Shown: positions 1 to 10,759 of the stretch, piece by piece
Layout: the number at the start of each line of letters is the position of its first letter
Numbering within the stretch: the first letter of the stretch is position 1
From: Tanypteryx hageni
Taxonomy: Eukaryota > Arthropoda > Insecta > Odonata > Petaluridae
Reading direction: 5' to 3'
Length of the DNA: 64,000 nucleotides
Assembly (NCBI GenBank): GCA_028673005.1
Contig: CM054115.1
Span: 107,875,172-107,939,171, forward strand
The notes under the pieces: generated by a model
The model's input: only the letters and a program-made list of their open reading frames with translations
The model's database searches: none
Told to the model about the DNA's origin: nothing
Program-made: the position numbers and the translations under genes

Positions 1-84
1 ACTACTGAAAAAAGACTCCTACCCCGTGTCTGCTCAACTTGGGTCCCTTGGGCTCTGAGAAAGGCGATTGAGAAGAGATGTCAA

Positions 85-622
85 TCTCCATCCGAGGGGC
101 TGGAGGGAAGGAGAGGAAGGGAGGGAGAAAGAGTAAGAGAGGGAGGGAGAGAAAGAGAGGGAGGGAGAGTAAGGGAGGAAGAGAGAAAGGGTGGGAAGGA
201 TGGATGGTAAGGGAGGAAGAGAAAGGGAGGGAGGGAGAAAATGAGGGACGGAGGGAGTGCATGGGAGGAAGAGAGTAAGAGAGGGAGGGAAGGAGAATAA
301 AGGAGGGAGTGAGGGATAGAGAGTAAGAGAGGGAGGGAAGGAGAATAAGGGAGGGAATGAGGGAGAGAGAGCAAGAGAGGGTGGGAAGGAGAGTAAGGGA
401 GGAAGAGAGGGACAAAGAGAGAGAGAGTAAGGGAGGAAGAGTGAGTGAGAAAGGGAGGGAGGAAGAGGGAGGGAATGTAAGAGAAGAGAGGGACGGAGAG
501 AAAGGGAGCGACAAATAAATCAAGGGAGGAAGAGAGAGAATGAGAAAGAGTAAGAGAGGGATGAAGAAAGGGAGGATGGGAGGGGGAGATAGAAAAAGAG
601 AGAGAGAGAGAAACAAAAAGGG
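85..622. repeat. polypurine (GGGAGA)n-type array
   Basis: The plus strand is almost pure A/G. Irregular units such as AGTAAGAGAGGGAGGGA recur, and one 48-bp block is duplicated with high identity near 274 and 322. Reading frames open through it on both strands only because stop codons are rare in such sequence. They encode Arg/Glu/Gly-rich or Ser/Leu/Pro-rich nonsense and should not be annotated as genes. Confidence 0.95.
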
Positions 623-1860
623 ACCTTCATTTTTTCGTTTTACCGCCCAATCTGCTTGTCCTGCTTCGAGATGACGCACGTAATGATTTGGTGACGCCAA
701 CGATAGCAAAGGAGAGAACCGGAGTCCGAGTTTAATGAGGGAAAGGTTACGGCCCATTTCGGTGTGGGATTTTTTATTGCAAAAATAGAAATAATCTCAT
801 TTTCAGCGGAGGCATTTATTTTCTATCGACGTTTTTTTAATTCGGTTCGATTCAGACGCTGTGCCGGCGATAAGCCTAACGCGGCATCATCCTATCTCTT
901 TTTGGCCGAATAATATTTTTTTTTTCCAAGGTCTCTCCGAGTCTTGCTTTGGCGTCCGTGCGTTATCGAATGGCCAGCTGGCAGCGTAAATGGCTCTATC
1001 CGAGTTGCAGAGCGCACTTTAAAAAAATCCCTATTTTTGGCCCTCGAGTCGCGCTCTTTTGCGCTCTGCTTCGACATTTGCGCGGAGAAACTTTCACCCG
1101 AGTAGGAACCATATTTTTCTTACGTTTAGGATGAATCGAACAATCGTAGTGTTCTTATATGTTGATGCGTGTGAATATTGGCAATTAATATCGAAACTGT
1201 CAATTTTAATTACAAACAGAACCATAGAAATTTTAATTGTCTTAAATATACTATTGATTTTCCATTCTGTAGAATTACTCTCAAATCTCCAGAGTCACGT
1301 ATTCTTGGCAATATCAAATATAATTCCTTTGAGGAAATAAAAGCTCTATTCAACAGAAGCTCAATTTCGTCCATTGTCTGAGCCAATGATTTATTTATTG
1401 TTTAGGAAAATCTGGTCTTACTGGAAATTGCCTTCCTTTCTAAAGGAACGATGGTGTCTATGTGTGTGTGAGCGTGTATCTGGTTGGTAGGTTTTTTTGG
1501 CGCTCTAGCTCAAAATCTGCTAATCAGATGAGCACAAAACGTTATATTTAAGATTCTGAATAAAAAACCGAGGTTTGATTAGATTATGATTAAAATTGAT
1601 CAACTGGAATTGAGGTTTACTCTTATAATTTTTGTCAAATATCTAATATAAAGCTTCAATTATGTACATGTTTTCTATTATCAGAGTTGTAGAAAATATA
1701 ACTTTCTATGACTCTTGGTTGAAACATTTTTTCATATAGCGATCTATGTATAAATTGTTGATTGTCCGTTTATGCTCAATACATCAGATGTTGCTAACTG
1801 ATAGCTTTATTTTGGTTGCAATGATTTTCGAATCAAATCGATGTATCTAGGAATTTTTCA
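623..1860. other. unassigned non-coding stretch
   Basis: Mixed composition, somewhat GC-richer and CpG-containing at 640-1130 and AT-rich afterwards. No protein family, RNA gene or terminal repeat is recognised. A short (GT)n piece near 1458-1475 precedes a sequence that looks like a dispersed-repeat head, but no second copy was traced in the window. Confidence 0.5.
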
Positions 1861-1866
1861 TTGATC

Positions 1867-1868
<2 letters not shown>

Positions 1869-1938
<70 letters not shown>
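1869..1938. repeat. (TA)n microsatellite
   Basis: About 70 bp of uninterrupted TA dinucleotides. The apparent Tyr-Ile protein read through it is an artefact. Confidence 0.97.
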
Positions 1939-1940
<2 letters not shown>

Positions 1941-2470
1941 TTTGCTTTATTGTGTTTTGAACAAAAAAACCGTAACATTTCCCGTGAAATTTTTGATGGA
2001 CATTTCGGCTAGTATAGATAAATTGTTATCACTCTATTCATGAATTAAATTATCCCGACGCCACCTAGTGACATATTTTGCAAAATAGTTTCTAAAAATG
2101 GTGATAGGGTTGCAAACGACGGCTACGGTAATTATGATAAAGAATATTTTACACTATGATTTGACCTTAGTAAATGGATGTCCTGCAATATCTTGTTATA
2201 CATAGCAATAAATAACAGTTTAGTTTATTCATTTCTTTTTTCAATGAGAAAAGTGGTTGTATTTTTATTGCGAAAATTATTACTTAAAAGTAATTCATGA
2301 GGTTAATCTCTGGTTATATTTGAGAAAGCTGTTATCGGGAACAACTTGTAGTTGCAATCACATTCGTTACTATGTTTGGAGAAAGTCATGTGCTGGTCGC
2401 ATCCATTTTTTTTACTTTCTCATATACGATATATATAGAGAATGGTAATCGCGAAAATATTCGACTTCGA
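1939..2470. other. unassigned AT-rich stretch
   Basis: AT-rich sequence with no recognisable coding or repeat structure. The longest open frame is about 60 codons and resembles nothing known to me. Confidence 0.5.
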
Positions 2471-2660
2471 GATTATGATGGAAATACACGTTTTCGGTGT
2501 ACCTGAGTCCAAAAAAGTAACTTTCGCCTTGCTGTCTGTCTGTCCGTGTGTCTGTTTGTTTTTGCGCGGCTTTAGAGCCTAAGCGGTTGAACTAAATCGA
2601 ATGATATCTCATATCTATGCATATTATCACCCGCATTAGACCCTCTGAAAATATGAACGA
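2471..2660 (+). repeat. dispersed-repeat module with CTGTCTGTC head
   Basis: Contains CTGTCTGTCTGTCCGTGTG at about 2532, followed by a 'gcggttgaac' stretch. The same architecture, a short (GTCTGTC/GTCCGTC)n run followed by a segment near a 'gaaccg' or 'ttgaacc' motif, occurs at 55618 and 57805. Such modules commonly occur in arthropod transposon tails. The family is not identified. Confidence 0.4.
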
Positions 2661-3503
2661 TAAGGCGCAACAATAAAGTGTGTTTTATTCTAGTAGATTT
2701 TTACAAAATGTCGAAAAGTCATCGATAAGCAGGAGTAGAACTAGAATTTGGCTACAATAGCGTTTGTTCAATCCATATCGCGCCGATTTTTTATATATGT
2801 ATGGTAACGATGCTGATAGGGTTACTGCGTAAACAACCATATCCATTTGCGTGACTAATGCCAAAATATCGCCTCTCTTCTCCGACATAAAACTTAACAA
2901 GAAGCCCAAACCAGGACTAATGCAGGCTGGTTTTCCAAAGTTGACGTCCCGAATTAATCACTTATATTGACAGGAAATGTTTCAGCGTATGTTTGTCAGT
3001 CCAAGGAATTTTCATACCATAAATACCATTTTTAATTCATAGTTTATCAATTATAGAGAAAAATTGGAAAACAAATTAATAGAACATTATTAGGTTTAAA
3101 CACTAAAAGCCATGTCAAAATCTCTTTCTGACATTTTTTTCATATATATGTTTTTAAATAAACGAATTTAATAAATGTTACGCTACGCTAATATGTATGA
3201 ATCAACTGTCTACTGCTGAAGGGTAATCGAGCGGAAAAGAAAACAAGTGAAGATATAAAAATGAATTTTTATAACCATCTTTTATATAGTTAATACTTTA
3301 ATATGAATAAACTCTATAATATAATTATGATAACATTTCTGCTTGCATGGACGTAAAAGTTTACACAAGTGTCTACCAGCTCTTGAGTGATGTGGGGGTC
3401 TCTCTAGTTAAACTTTAATCTTTTTACAGTTGTGAAAATGCTAGACAGAAGTAGAGAACTCTTCCCACGCGATTTCAAATACATTTATCGCAGCGCTATC
3501 CCA
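2661..3503. other. unassigned AT-rich stretch
   Basis: No recognisable gene. A short hairpin, AAACCAG to CTGGTTT near 2909-2935, is the only local structure noticed. An unremarkable 74-codon minus-strand frame lies at 2685-2909. Confidence 0.5.
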
Positions 3504-3586
3504 AGGATCTGGTGGCCGAAGTGACTAAATCACTCGTCTGGAGGTGAGGTCGTTCGAATCCCGCAAACGGGTTTGGATTTTTTTTA
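3504..3586 (+). mobile_element. tRNA-like Pol III head (Ser/Leu-type), probable SINE
   Basis: An A-box-like TGGCCGAAGTGA (about 3513-3524) and a B-box-like GTTCGAATCCC (about 3552-3562) are spaced as in a tRNA gene. They are followed by GGATTTTTTTT, which would act as a Pol III terminator. The cloverleaf is imperfect, so this is a tRNA-derived element or pseudogene and not a functional tRNA. The GGATTTTTTT block recurs after the tRNA-like units at 57449 and 59990. Confidence 0.55.
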
Positions 3587-3777
3587 GATTAGAATAATCG
3601 TCTCCATGGCAACAATCCGATAAATTGTGATTTAAAACGCAAAACCGCTGTTTTAGCAGAAATGCCAGAAAATACGATCAATGTTCAAAATTCGGTGATA
3701 AGAATTAGAATCTACACTCTTTTCCCCCTTATAACAGTACAAACCTCGCTCCGACATCACAATTTTAGGATATTTTA

Positions 3778-3985
3778 ATGTATTAAAGAAAGCATCTCTT
3801 CACGATGGATTTGAGACTTCCTATGTAAAGGAAATAGGGTAAAAACGTTCCTAGAATCGAACCTGGGACTTCAATCTTCGCTAATTAAAATATAGCCCGG
3901 AGGTGGGCCCTGGCAGCACGAGCCTCATACCAAGTTTCATGAAAAGTTGTTAGTAGGGGACACACACACACAGGACCATTTCATA
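3778..3985 (-). mobile_element. SINE-like repeat family B, copy 1
   Basis: Read on the minus strand this has a (GT)n head, then TTTTCATGAAACTTGG, a GAAGATTGAAGTCCC stretch, a B-box-like GGTTCGATTC (complement of 3854-3867), and a tail containing AAATCCATCGTGAAG. A plus-strand copy with the same order of blocks lies at 55612-55850, so this is a dispersed repeat. The tail motif AGAAAGCATCTCTTCA recurs once more near 35740. No coding capacity; a Pol III-transcribed retroposon is the likeliest identity. Confidence 0.6.
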
Positions 3986-4110
3986 ATGCTATGTTTCCTC
4001 TAGAAACCAACCTAAAAAGCAAATTTCAGAATAATCTCAGGTGTTGTCATGGTATTGAATTCTTTAATTTTATTTGTGTTTAACTAACAATTCCCTCTGT
4101 ACTGCATCAT

Positions 4111-4358
4111 CATCCTTTATTACTTGGAACAATTTTTGAAACGAGAAAAAAAGTCTGCTATGACCGGGAATCGAACCCGGGTCTTCCACTTGCCGGGCGG
4201 ACATTCTACCCCTGAACTATCGTAGCAGAACATTTTATCTCGTTTCTGAACACGGATGTTTTCCTTGGTGGGACGGGAACTAGCCAAGCTAGTATCAAAC
4301 TGCCCCAACAGATGTCCTCAAAGAGGATCATCGAAAGAAACTTTTCATCCTTTATTAC
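4111..4358 (-). mobile_element. retroposed tRNA-Gly-like unit with 13-bp target duplication
   Basis: The perfect direct repeat CATCCTTTATTAC lies at 4111-4123 and 4346-4358 and encloses 222 bp. Within it is a tRNA-Gly-like cloverleaf (4156-4227, minus strand). Its acceptor stem continues outward as an imperfect inverted repeat (GAAACGAG at 4137-4144 against CTCGTTTC at 4239-4246). The minus strand shows a T7 run directly after the tRNA-like 3' end, as in Pol III genes. The duplication is what retroposition would leave. An alternative is a fold-back element that captured a tRNA. Confidence 0.6.
4156..4227 (-). tRNA. tRNA-Gly-like sequence (probably pseudogene or SINE head)
   Basis: 72 nt. The D-arm GTTCAGGGGTAGAAT and T-arm GGGTTCGATTCCCGG match the body of eukaryotic tRNA-Gly closely. 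The acceptor stem TGCTACG/CATAGCA pairs at 6 of 7 positions and the anticodon stem TCCGC/GTGGA at 5 of 5, with one G-U. The 7-nt loop is CCGGCAA, so position 33 is C instead of the almost invariant U, and positions 34-36 read GGC, an alanine anticodon. The unit at 57449-57519 shares the same loop. These features argue for a tRNA-derived repeat and not a working tRNA. Confidence 0.5.
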
Positions 4359-5214
4359 GTTTAAAAATTATTTAAAAAAAGTCCGCCAGAATCTTCGACG
4401 TACAGCAGACTTGCTGTAATTCTCATTCGACTGTGTAATTGAGACGCGGGAATCGTTTATCCGAAGCGAGCGCCTCTTAGTAATCCCAGTTTAGATTGTT
4501 TTGTCTATGGGTCGCAATCTATATTTTCTACTGTCATTGGAAATTTTTTGACCTTAATGAGAAATGCAGTAAAGAAGACATTTTCTGTCGGCCCATCGCT
4601 AATTAAAGGAAAAATTTCGTCGCATTTGATTCTGCTATGACTAATAGCGCATGCTATTGAGGTAAACTAAGCGTGTTTATACGGTCATATCAATCGCTCT
4701 AGTATATTTACTAGGTGTATTAGACGCAAAATATAGGACCCAGGCAACACCCGAAGTACAATATATTTTGTAAAAAGCGATCTTGTCTTTCTCGCGCCTG
4801 ATGCTGACCTATCATTGACGTGAAAGCGGCCGAGGGCACTTAATTTTCGAGCGCAAAATCATATATGCGAAGGCGAGATGAAGAGTTCTTGAAAGAGCAA
4901 TTGGTGAGGGCGATCGTACGGTGATCACATTAATATGATTTCCATAGAGAAACACGATTGAAGGAGACCACGGGAAGTTGGGACATATCGCTTATCGAAG
5001 ATCCTATCGATGACAATCGCATTAGACAGAGGTATTGGAGAAGTTCTCTCTTAGAATTGCGATTTGTATGAATTAGGGCGTGAAAATTTCTTTTTTAGTG
5101 AATGAGAGAGCACGATTAATTTGCGAAAAAACTCATGGGAAGTCTCGTCTCAGGACAAAAGAAACGCAAAACGATTTCAGACCTCTCGATTCGTTCAGGA
5201 ACAGCAAGGAGATG
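4359..5214. other. unassigned non-coding stretch
   Basis: Unique-looking sequence of moderate AT content. No domain, RNA or terminal repeat recognised. Confidence 0.5.
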
Positions 5215-5222
5215 CTTTATGT

Positions 5223-5501
5223 CACAGGTTCTTCAACTTTTTTTATCCGCGACCCCCGACAGTACTAGTTAAATTTAGTTAGGTTTTTTATACTCGAGTA
5301 TAATTCGTATAATCATGCTTGACGACGTTTATTTCTGCAATAAACTAAACAAATATAGAATGAAAGGTTTTAGTGCATAATAATTTCAATAGTTCTATAA
5401 TAAATATTTAATTTACTCACGTTTATCAATGTTTGCTTCGGCCCCCAGAATCTTTTTCGCGACCCCCGGAGGGGTCGCGACCCACAGTTTAAGAACCTGT
5501 G
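5223..5501. mobile_element. hAT miniature element (279 bp) with perfect 8-bp duplication
   Basis: Terminal inverted repeats begin CACAGGTTCTTCAACT on the left and CACAGGTTCTTAAACTG (complement) on the right, with subterminal CGCGACCCCC blocks. The flanks carry a perfect 8-bp duplication CTTTATGT at 5215-5222 and 5502-5509, centred on TA. These ends are typical of hAT (Charlie/Buster) non-autonomous elements. There is no coding capacity. Restoring one target copy rejoins the host sequence. Confidence 0.92.
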
Positions 5502-5559
5502 CTTTATGTAATGTGTGAGCAGCAGCCATGTGGTTAAACCTTTGGCCCGGTTGAACGGG

Positions 5560-5760
5560 TTAGCAGAAGGGAAAGGGAGTGGGGAGAGGGAGAGTTTGGA
5601 GGAGAGAGATGAAAGCGGTGGAGGAGAGGTAGGTAGGGGAGGAGGAGAGGAGAGGGTGGACGAGAGGAAGGGGGTGGAGGAGAGGGAGGGGTTGGAGGAG
5701 AGGGAGGGGTTGGAGGAGAGGGAGGGGGTGGAGGAAAGGATGGTAGAAGGAAAGCAAGAG
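5560..5760. repeat. purine-rich minisatellite, 18-bp unit
   Basis: Plus-strand purine tract whose right part iterates GGTTGGAGGAGAGGGAGG (18 bp) about three times. Overlapping open frames on both strands are low-complexity artefacts. Confidence 0.9.
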
Positions 5761-5764
5761 ACCA

Positions 5765-6289
5765 GCAGATGCCTTTCGTCTGCCTGATCACTCATATAAT
5801 GTTCTGCTTTAATTATTATTACTCGGTCTCGTCTTAACTATAGTATTAGCTTCTTTTGTTTGCTCATACATTTCTCTAACGAGCTCCGTATTTAGTTTCT
5901 TCTTTTTAAAAACCTAATTAAAGAGAAACCTTTCATGAAGAAGTATTACAATAGTAGTACCGATGGGTTATTTAGACCCTATTTTGTCTCATTTTTGATG
6001 ACTAGGATAAATATTTATTTAGTAGTAGCATATAAGTGAATGGCAGGTGGCGATCCACCTCACTTTCGAAACTATATGTTCGTCCATTTGTTTGTTTACC
6101 ATCCAGCGCGTGGCGCAAAGGAAACTTCACTTTCTATGATAGCGAATTCGCTTCTGCGATTTCCTATATTTGGGCGAACACCACCCCAACACATATGTTT
6201 AAGGATATTATTCCCACTTATCATTGCCTAACAAGTTGAAATCTCCAACACGAGGACTCGTTTAAAAGACAGTAGGGCGATTGGACGCC
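5765..6289. other. unassigned stretch
   Basis: AT-rich, with a GC-richer part at 6040-6190 holding two short open frames of no recognised family. Confidence 0.45.
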
Positions 6290-6665
6290 AGAGTTTTTTC
6301 TGCGAACGTTTTTAAAGTAGTCAAATTTTTGGGAGTTGACTAAGCAGAATTTTGGGCCCCGATTTTTTATGCACCAATGTTTTTCACCGTCCAAAATTCT
6401 CCTGCTTTGTACAGCGGCGCACAAAATTCTGATCGGTGAAAATCTGTCGGCAAAAATTCCACATCATAAAATAGCGGCGCTCAAACGTGACCCCGCTGTT
6501 AAAATTTCGCTGACTGTAACATCTACGTCCAAATATCTCGCAGAAAAATTCGGCTTAAAAAATTACGCTGCGCATAACATCGGCGCTCAAAATTCCGCCG
6601 CTATTAAAAACCGAGCCCAAAAATCTAATCGATGACAACCCAAAATTCCGCTCGGTAAAACCACG
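6290..6665. repeat. region of degenerate iterated CGGCGCTCAAAATTC motifs
   Basis: Variants of a 12-15 bp motif recur at irregular spacing: CGGCGCACAAAATTC (about 6413), CGGCGCTCAAACG (about 6475), CGGCGCTCAAAATTCCG (about 6582), and further CAAAATTC/AAAATTCC pieces across the block. The pattern resembles the subterminal repeats of a non-autonomous DNA transposon, but I could not define ends. The 99-codon frame across it is a consequence of the repeats. Confidence 0.45.
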
Positions 6666-7061
6666 GTGGGCAATCTTTGCATCCAGTAAATATGCCCAAA
6701 CGTTACGTTCCTCATTTACAAATATAATGACGTTTAGATATGGAAAAAATTTCTCTTGGATAAAATGTTTTGGGAAAAAGGTCGAAGTGAAGCCTCCCAT
6801 TACTTAATTATTTTCTACCGCCTAACAACTATGAATTAATGGGAGTGAAAGCTTCGTCATAAATTTACGGAAAACTAATATTCGATCGAAAGATTTCACT
6901 TATGAAATTGATATCAAATCAGCAAATAACTATGGGTAAACATTTGTCGCGATTTCTCTTGGGATATGCATATTCTTCGGATGATATGTTCCTTCGTACA
7001 GTGTAAATTAAAGGCGATAAACGTATAAACTATCTCAAGTTAGTTCGCGAATTGGAAACGC
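6666..7061. other. unassigned stretch
   Basis: AT-rich. Nothing recognised. Confidence 0.45.
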
Positions 7062-7150
7062 TTCAAGTACCATATGGGATCGACATGAGAAAAGCCAAAT
7101 GCTAGTGTTAGAAAAAGTTCAGCGCCGGGCAGCCCAATTCTACTTAATCC
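7062..7150 (+). pseudogene. LINE reverse-transcriptase C-terminal fragment
   Basis: In the frame reading ATA TGG GAT, the translation is WDRHEKSQMLVLEKVQRRAA. This is the conserved VWDPHxxxxIxxLEKVQRRAAR region downstream of the RT domain in CR1/Jockey-like LINEs. Only about 30 codons are present and no flanking RT motif is seen, so it is a short relic. The related LINE at 21105-21640 has the equivalent region (VWDSYE...RRWKRCSAGQL). Confidence 0.75.
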
Positions 7151-7175
7151 ATTCTTTCCCTAAATATCTATTTTC

Positions 7176-7209
7176 TCTCTCTCACACACACACACACCCA
7201 CACACACAT
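7176..7209. repeat. (TC)n(CA)n microsatellite
   Basis: Short TC run passing into CA repeats with one CCCA interruption. Confidence 0.9.
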
Positions 7210-8379
7210 TCAATCACTGGGCTCCCATACCGGTTTTTTATCGCTGCCAGATTCGTTTTCCCTTCACCTTGCCTCTTCAAACATGTTTATATCTTAGAGA
7301 AGTTTTCTGTTTAATCTATAGGCTCAGCTGCTGGCGTCTGCCTGACTATGATGACCTGGCTTTTCGTATCTTCCGTTATTTCATCTATGGAACGTTTTCC
7401 TGATTCTCATTTATTAGTTCTTGCTCTGTTTCCCGATGTTGTACTAATCGTCTCAGACAGTCGTATTCTCCGCTGAATATTACGTAATATTCTTCTCTCA
7501 CGAGTCTCCGACGGATAAATAATGAAAACAAGCAGGAGTACTCCACGCAGGAAGGGTAGAATAAATTAGGCGTCTTCCTTTCGGCTGTTTCAGGAGTTGA
7601 AATTTCGGTTTTAGTTTCCAGTACGGTGGCAGACCTGTTACTGCGAAATTATTGAAATTCAGTGTGGTCTCATCGTATTTAAAAAAATTCTAAGCATTGT
7701 ATTTAACAAAGTTCCATCATGATATTAATGAGGTGAAATTTTAAATTTTATTTACTTTAACACGGCGACCCTGGTAGAAAAACATGTCTCCACCGTGACA
7801 TTATTATTACCCAATATTTAAATATAAATGAAAACTGACAGTTAAGATCGAGTTATACGATCCAGATATTTCATATCTGTCATATATTTCAGTTTTCTCA
7901 AAAGTTAGGTATTCTACAAAAATGTATATAACGAGGTATGTTTATTTTGTTTATTCTTTCTACTTTTGCTTTGAAGAAATATTTTCTCGGGTAATATTTT
8001 AGCAGTGAAAAGTTTATTTTCTTGTTTCCTGTATAGTGACAACACTGTCCCTAGTATATCATTTTCGGCTCATAATCTATGTATTAAGTTTTTGGTATAA
8101 ATCCTAAATACCAAATGTCTAAAGACCGGATGTGGGAAAAACTAAATATTTCTTACTTTCTTTAAAAAAAGGCTCCTAAAAACGGATATTATATCTTTTG
8201 CATTAAAGAATACCCATTTCAAAAGTAATATTAAGGGAAATATAAAAAGCTATCATTGTATGCAGTTTTCTTTATAATGCATCTTGATGCTCCAGAACCG
8301 GGTCCTATTTTCGTATAAACATAAAAAGTTGGACCTCTAATTGTAAGTCTCAAAATGGGAGGTGATTCACAGAAAAGTA
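7210..8379. other. unassigned AT-rich stretch
   Basis: No gene recognised. The short phrase GTACGGTGGCAGACCTG near 7622 resembles GTAAAGTGGCAGCCCTG near 35343, hinting at a shared repeat edge, but this is too short to define an element. Confidence 0.45.
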
Positions 8380-8970
8380 ATACCCCGATATACGCGAAGG
8401 ATGCATTCCTAAGAAAGGCGTGAATTTACAACTTTTTTTTTTAAAGTTTAAGGGATATTACCAGTTTAGTAGAGGTAAGTAATAATAAAAATTAACAAGA
8501 TGTGGTTTTGTAAATAAAAATGCTGCTCGTGTAGTCTAGTGAATAATTTTTTTGCCTTCTCAATGATTATAATCTGAGTGGTATGCGCCGTTGATTCAAA
8601 TCCTCCGCTCACATTGATAACAGCGATCCTATCTTCTCCATTAAATTGCTTCTTTGGCGAGTGAGTTTTGTTGCGCTTAAAGGAATTACGCAATGTCCTG
8701 CTTCTATTATTTTGTCTTTATTTCTGCTAATGGTACGCAGAGTTGATTCACTAAAACCCAAATCGCGTGCAACTACTGTGGACCCCATACCTCCTTCCAA
8801 CATTTCCGACTTTTAATTTTATAGATTTTTTGCATTTTTTTCTTATGAGTTCTACCAACACTGACACTGTGTTTTTGGAGCCACATTGTAAATATTTTAA
8901 TTTCAAATCACTATAAATATAAAAAATATAGGAGGGAAGGAATATCACGCGTAGCAGAGAAACGCGAAAC
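8380..8970 (-). mobile_element. Tigger/pogo-type element remnant
   Basis: Contains the minus-strand CENP-B/psq DNA-binding relic described at 8490-8870. On the left it is bounded by ACCCCGATATACGCGAAGG and on the right by CACGCGTAGCAG, which look like decayed ends sharing a TACGCG core. The DDE catalytic domain is absent. Boundaries are approximate. Confidence 0.55.
8490..8870 (-). pseudogene. Tigger/CENP-B-like transposase N-terminus (frameshifted)
   Basis: The minus-strand translation gives KKCKKSIKLK, then MLEGGMGSTVVARDLGFSES and TLRTISRNKDKI. This is the psq-type helix-turn-helix of Tigger/Jerky/CENP-B proteins. It continues with MEKIGSLLSM, a stop in place of Trp, AEDLNQRRIP, and after a frameshift IIIEKAKKLFTRLHEQ, matching the second (CENP-B type) helix-turn-helix. 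At least one stop and two frame changes interrupt it, and the DDE domain is missing. Confidence 0.8.
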
Positions 8971-9411
8971 GCAGTTAAGTATATGTAAAAAAAATGCTGT
9001 TATTGGCTGAGAGATCTCTGGATTGCTGATTGACTGGAGAATTTGGCGCTACTTTTGAATTATTTTATATTTTTACAATTATTATTTTAATTTTTTCGAT
9101 CATCGTCATCATAGGTAGTCTGCTCTTAGACAGGTCCGTGATTATTCGTGGTTAAACCTTGTTCTCCATATACTCCTATTTTCCGCTGCCCTCTTCATAT
9201 CTTGATAACTCTCTTTCGCTTTCAAATCGTCTATCAGCTGATTTTTTTTTCGACAAAAAAAATAAATATTTTATCAATGGCGTCGCGTAATAACGAATCC
9301 GCGTATATGGTGATCGTGCATATCGGGTTATTGCTGTATTAACAAAAATTATTTTCTACACTGTTGTTCACTATTAGCAAAGGATAAGGTAGAATTTTAT
9401 GATTCAATCAC
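8971..9411. other. unassigned stretch
   Basis: AT-rich. No recognised features. Confidence 0.4.
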
Positions 9412-9560
9412 ACACGGTAGAAGAGTGGTTAGCATGTCTAGCTCTCAATGCTCAACGCAAGTTCGAGTCCCGCCGAAGGCATGATTGTATGGGTTCGTCG
9501 TTGTTATCGCTGTTGCGCCAACTGTAAAAGGCCGCAAAGTGCTGTTTATGAGCTAGTTAA
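9412..9560 (+). mobile_element. tRNA-derived SINE (GAGTGGTTAGCATG head)
   Basis: Starts with an A-box-like GAGTGGTTAGCATGTC (about 9423-9438) and a B-box-like GTTCGAGTCCCG (about 9461-9472), with tRNA-like spacing, ending GCCGAAGGCA. The body beyond the tRNA part contains a TTGTTATCGCTGTTGCGCC stretch and runs into AT-rich sequence near 9560. No target duplication was found. The tRNA body differs from those at 3504 and 4156. Confidence 0.6.
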
Positions 9561-10215
9561 AGGTAGATAAATAAACCAGACCTGGTCAATCAAAAGTGAA
9601 AGGAGCTTTGACGCATAGGTGAGAACGATTTTCGAAGTTCTGGAAAAGTGATCGGCGATAAATTATGAGCGGGTGAACCGTTACGCGTGTTTGAGACTCG
9701 AGTTGCGAGGAAAGAGTGGCGCTTAAACTTGAGCACAGGATAAAGGCGGATGCTTTAGTACTAAGAAAGTGCTCGTGGAATGAAATTCGTACGTGTTGGA
9801 GTAGATGGAAGTTCAGTTTGCGATAGAAAGAAGGCTGGTTGTTAGAAAGTTTTGTGAAAGAAGAATGCTATCGAAAGAAAGTAAAGTTGACTAGATAAAA
9901 AAGAAATGAAGATTTAAAGAAAGGATAAATATGATGAGATGAATAAAAGGTATTTGGAAAAATAAAACGAGGACGAAAAAATTATGAAATGATCATCTCT
10001 TTATTAGCTACTCACGTTCTCATCATTTTATTGGGAAAAATTTCGGTTGTTCTCCAGAAATTGAAGAATAATTGCGGAGTGAAAAATACCTTCAGGAATC
10101 AATTCTCTCAATACGCCAAATATGCCAAAAATAATGGAAATAGTTTCAAAAGTAAATATCGAATTTGAAATTTCGAAGTGACTGTTCTTGAAACTCATAA
10201 GGTTTTTAAAATTCG
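9561..10215. other. unassigned stretch
   Basis: Purine-leaning, AT-rich sequence. No feature recognised. Confidence 0.4.
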
Positions 10216-10448
10216 TGGATATGCATCACACGCAAAAGAGAGAGATAGTGAGGGAGAGAGAGAGGAAGAGAGGGGAGGATGAGAGAGAGGAAGACTGGGG
10301 GTTAGGGAGGGAGAGAGGAAGAGAGAGGGATAGAGAGAGAGACAGAGGAAGAGATATGGATAGGGAGGATGAGAGAGAGGGGAAGAGAGAGGGATAGGGA
10401 GGGAGAGAGAGAGACGAGAGATCGATAGGGAGAAAGAGAGAGAGGAAA
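10216..10448. repeat. polypurine (GAGAGG)n-type array
   Basis: Almost pure A/G on the plus strand. It ends exactly where the GATAGATA tail of the LINE 3' end at 10449 begins. Confidence 0.95.
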
Positions 10449-10740
10449 GATAGATATGTAGATAGATAATCGTCTTTATTCGGGCGAAATTTGGACCATA
10501 ATGTCCATTCTTACATTTAACGCTTCGTCAATATCATGAATATTAAAAATAAAAGTATTACGATAAACAGTATATAAAATATACAAAATATAAAGAGGTA
10601 TAAAAGAAGGCAGATTTAAATTTGTGGAGAAAACCTAGGTAAAAACAGGCTCGTTCTTCCTAGTAAAACCCACGCAGGAAAACGCCCACTGAGAAGGGGG
10701 GTGTGGAAAACCTCCGAAAATCCTGCATAGTGTTTATATC
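10449..10740 (-). mobile_element. LINE/SINE 3' end with AATAAAGACG and (TCTA)n tail
   Basis: On the minus strand the sequence ends AATAAAGACGAT followed by TATCTATCTACATATCTATC. Upstream it contains a CCGGAGGTTTTCCACACCCCCCTT-like block (complement of 10697-10725). The same block recurs at about 40465-40495, 40650-40680 and 40800-40820, and the same AATAAAGAC plus TCTA/AATCTA ending is seen at 15042, 40308 and 40856. This marks the 3' terminus of a dispersed non-LTR family. No coding part remains. Confidence 0.65.
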
Positions 10741-10759
10741 ACAATGGAAAACTACAACA

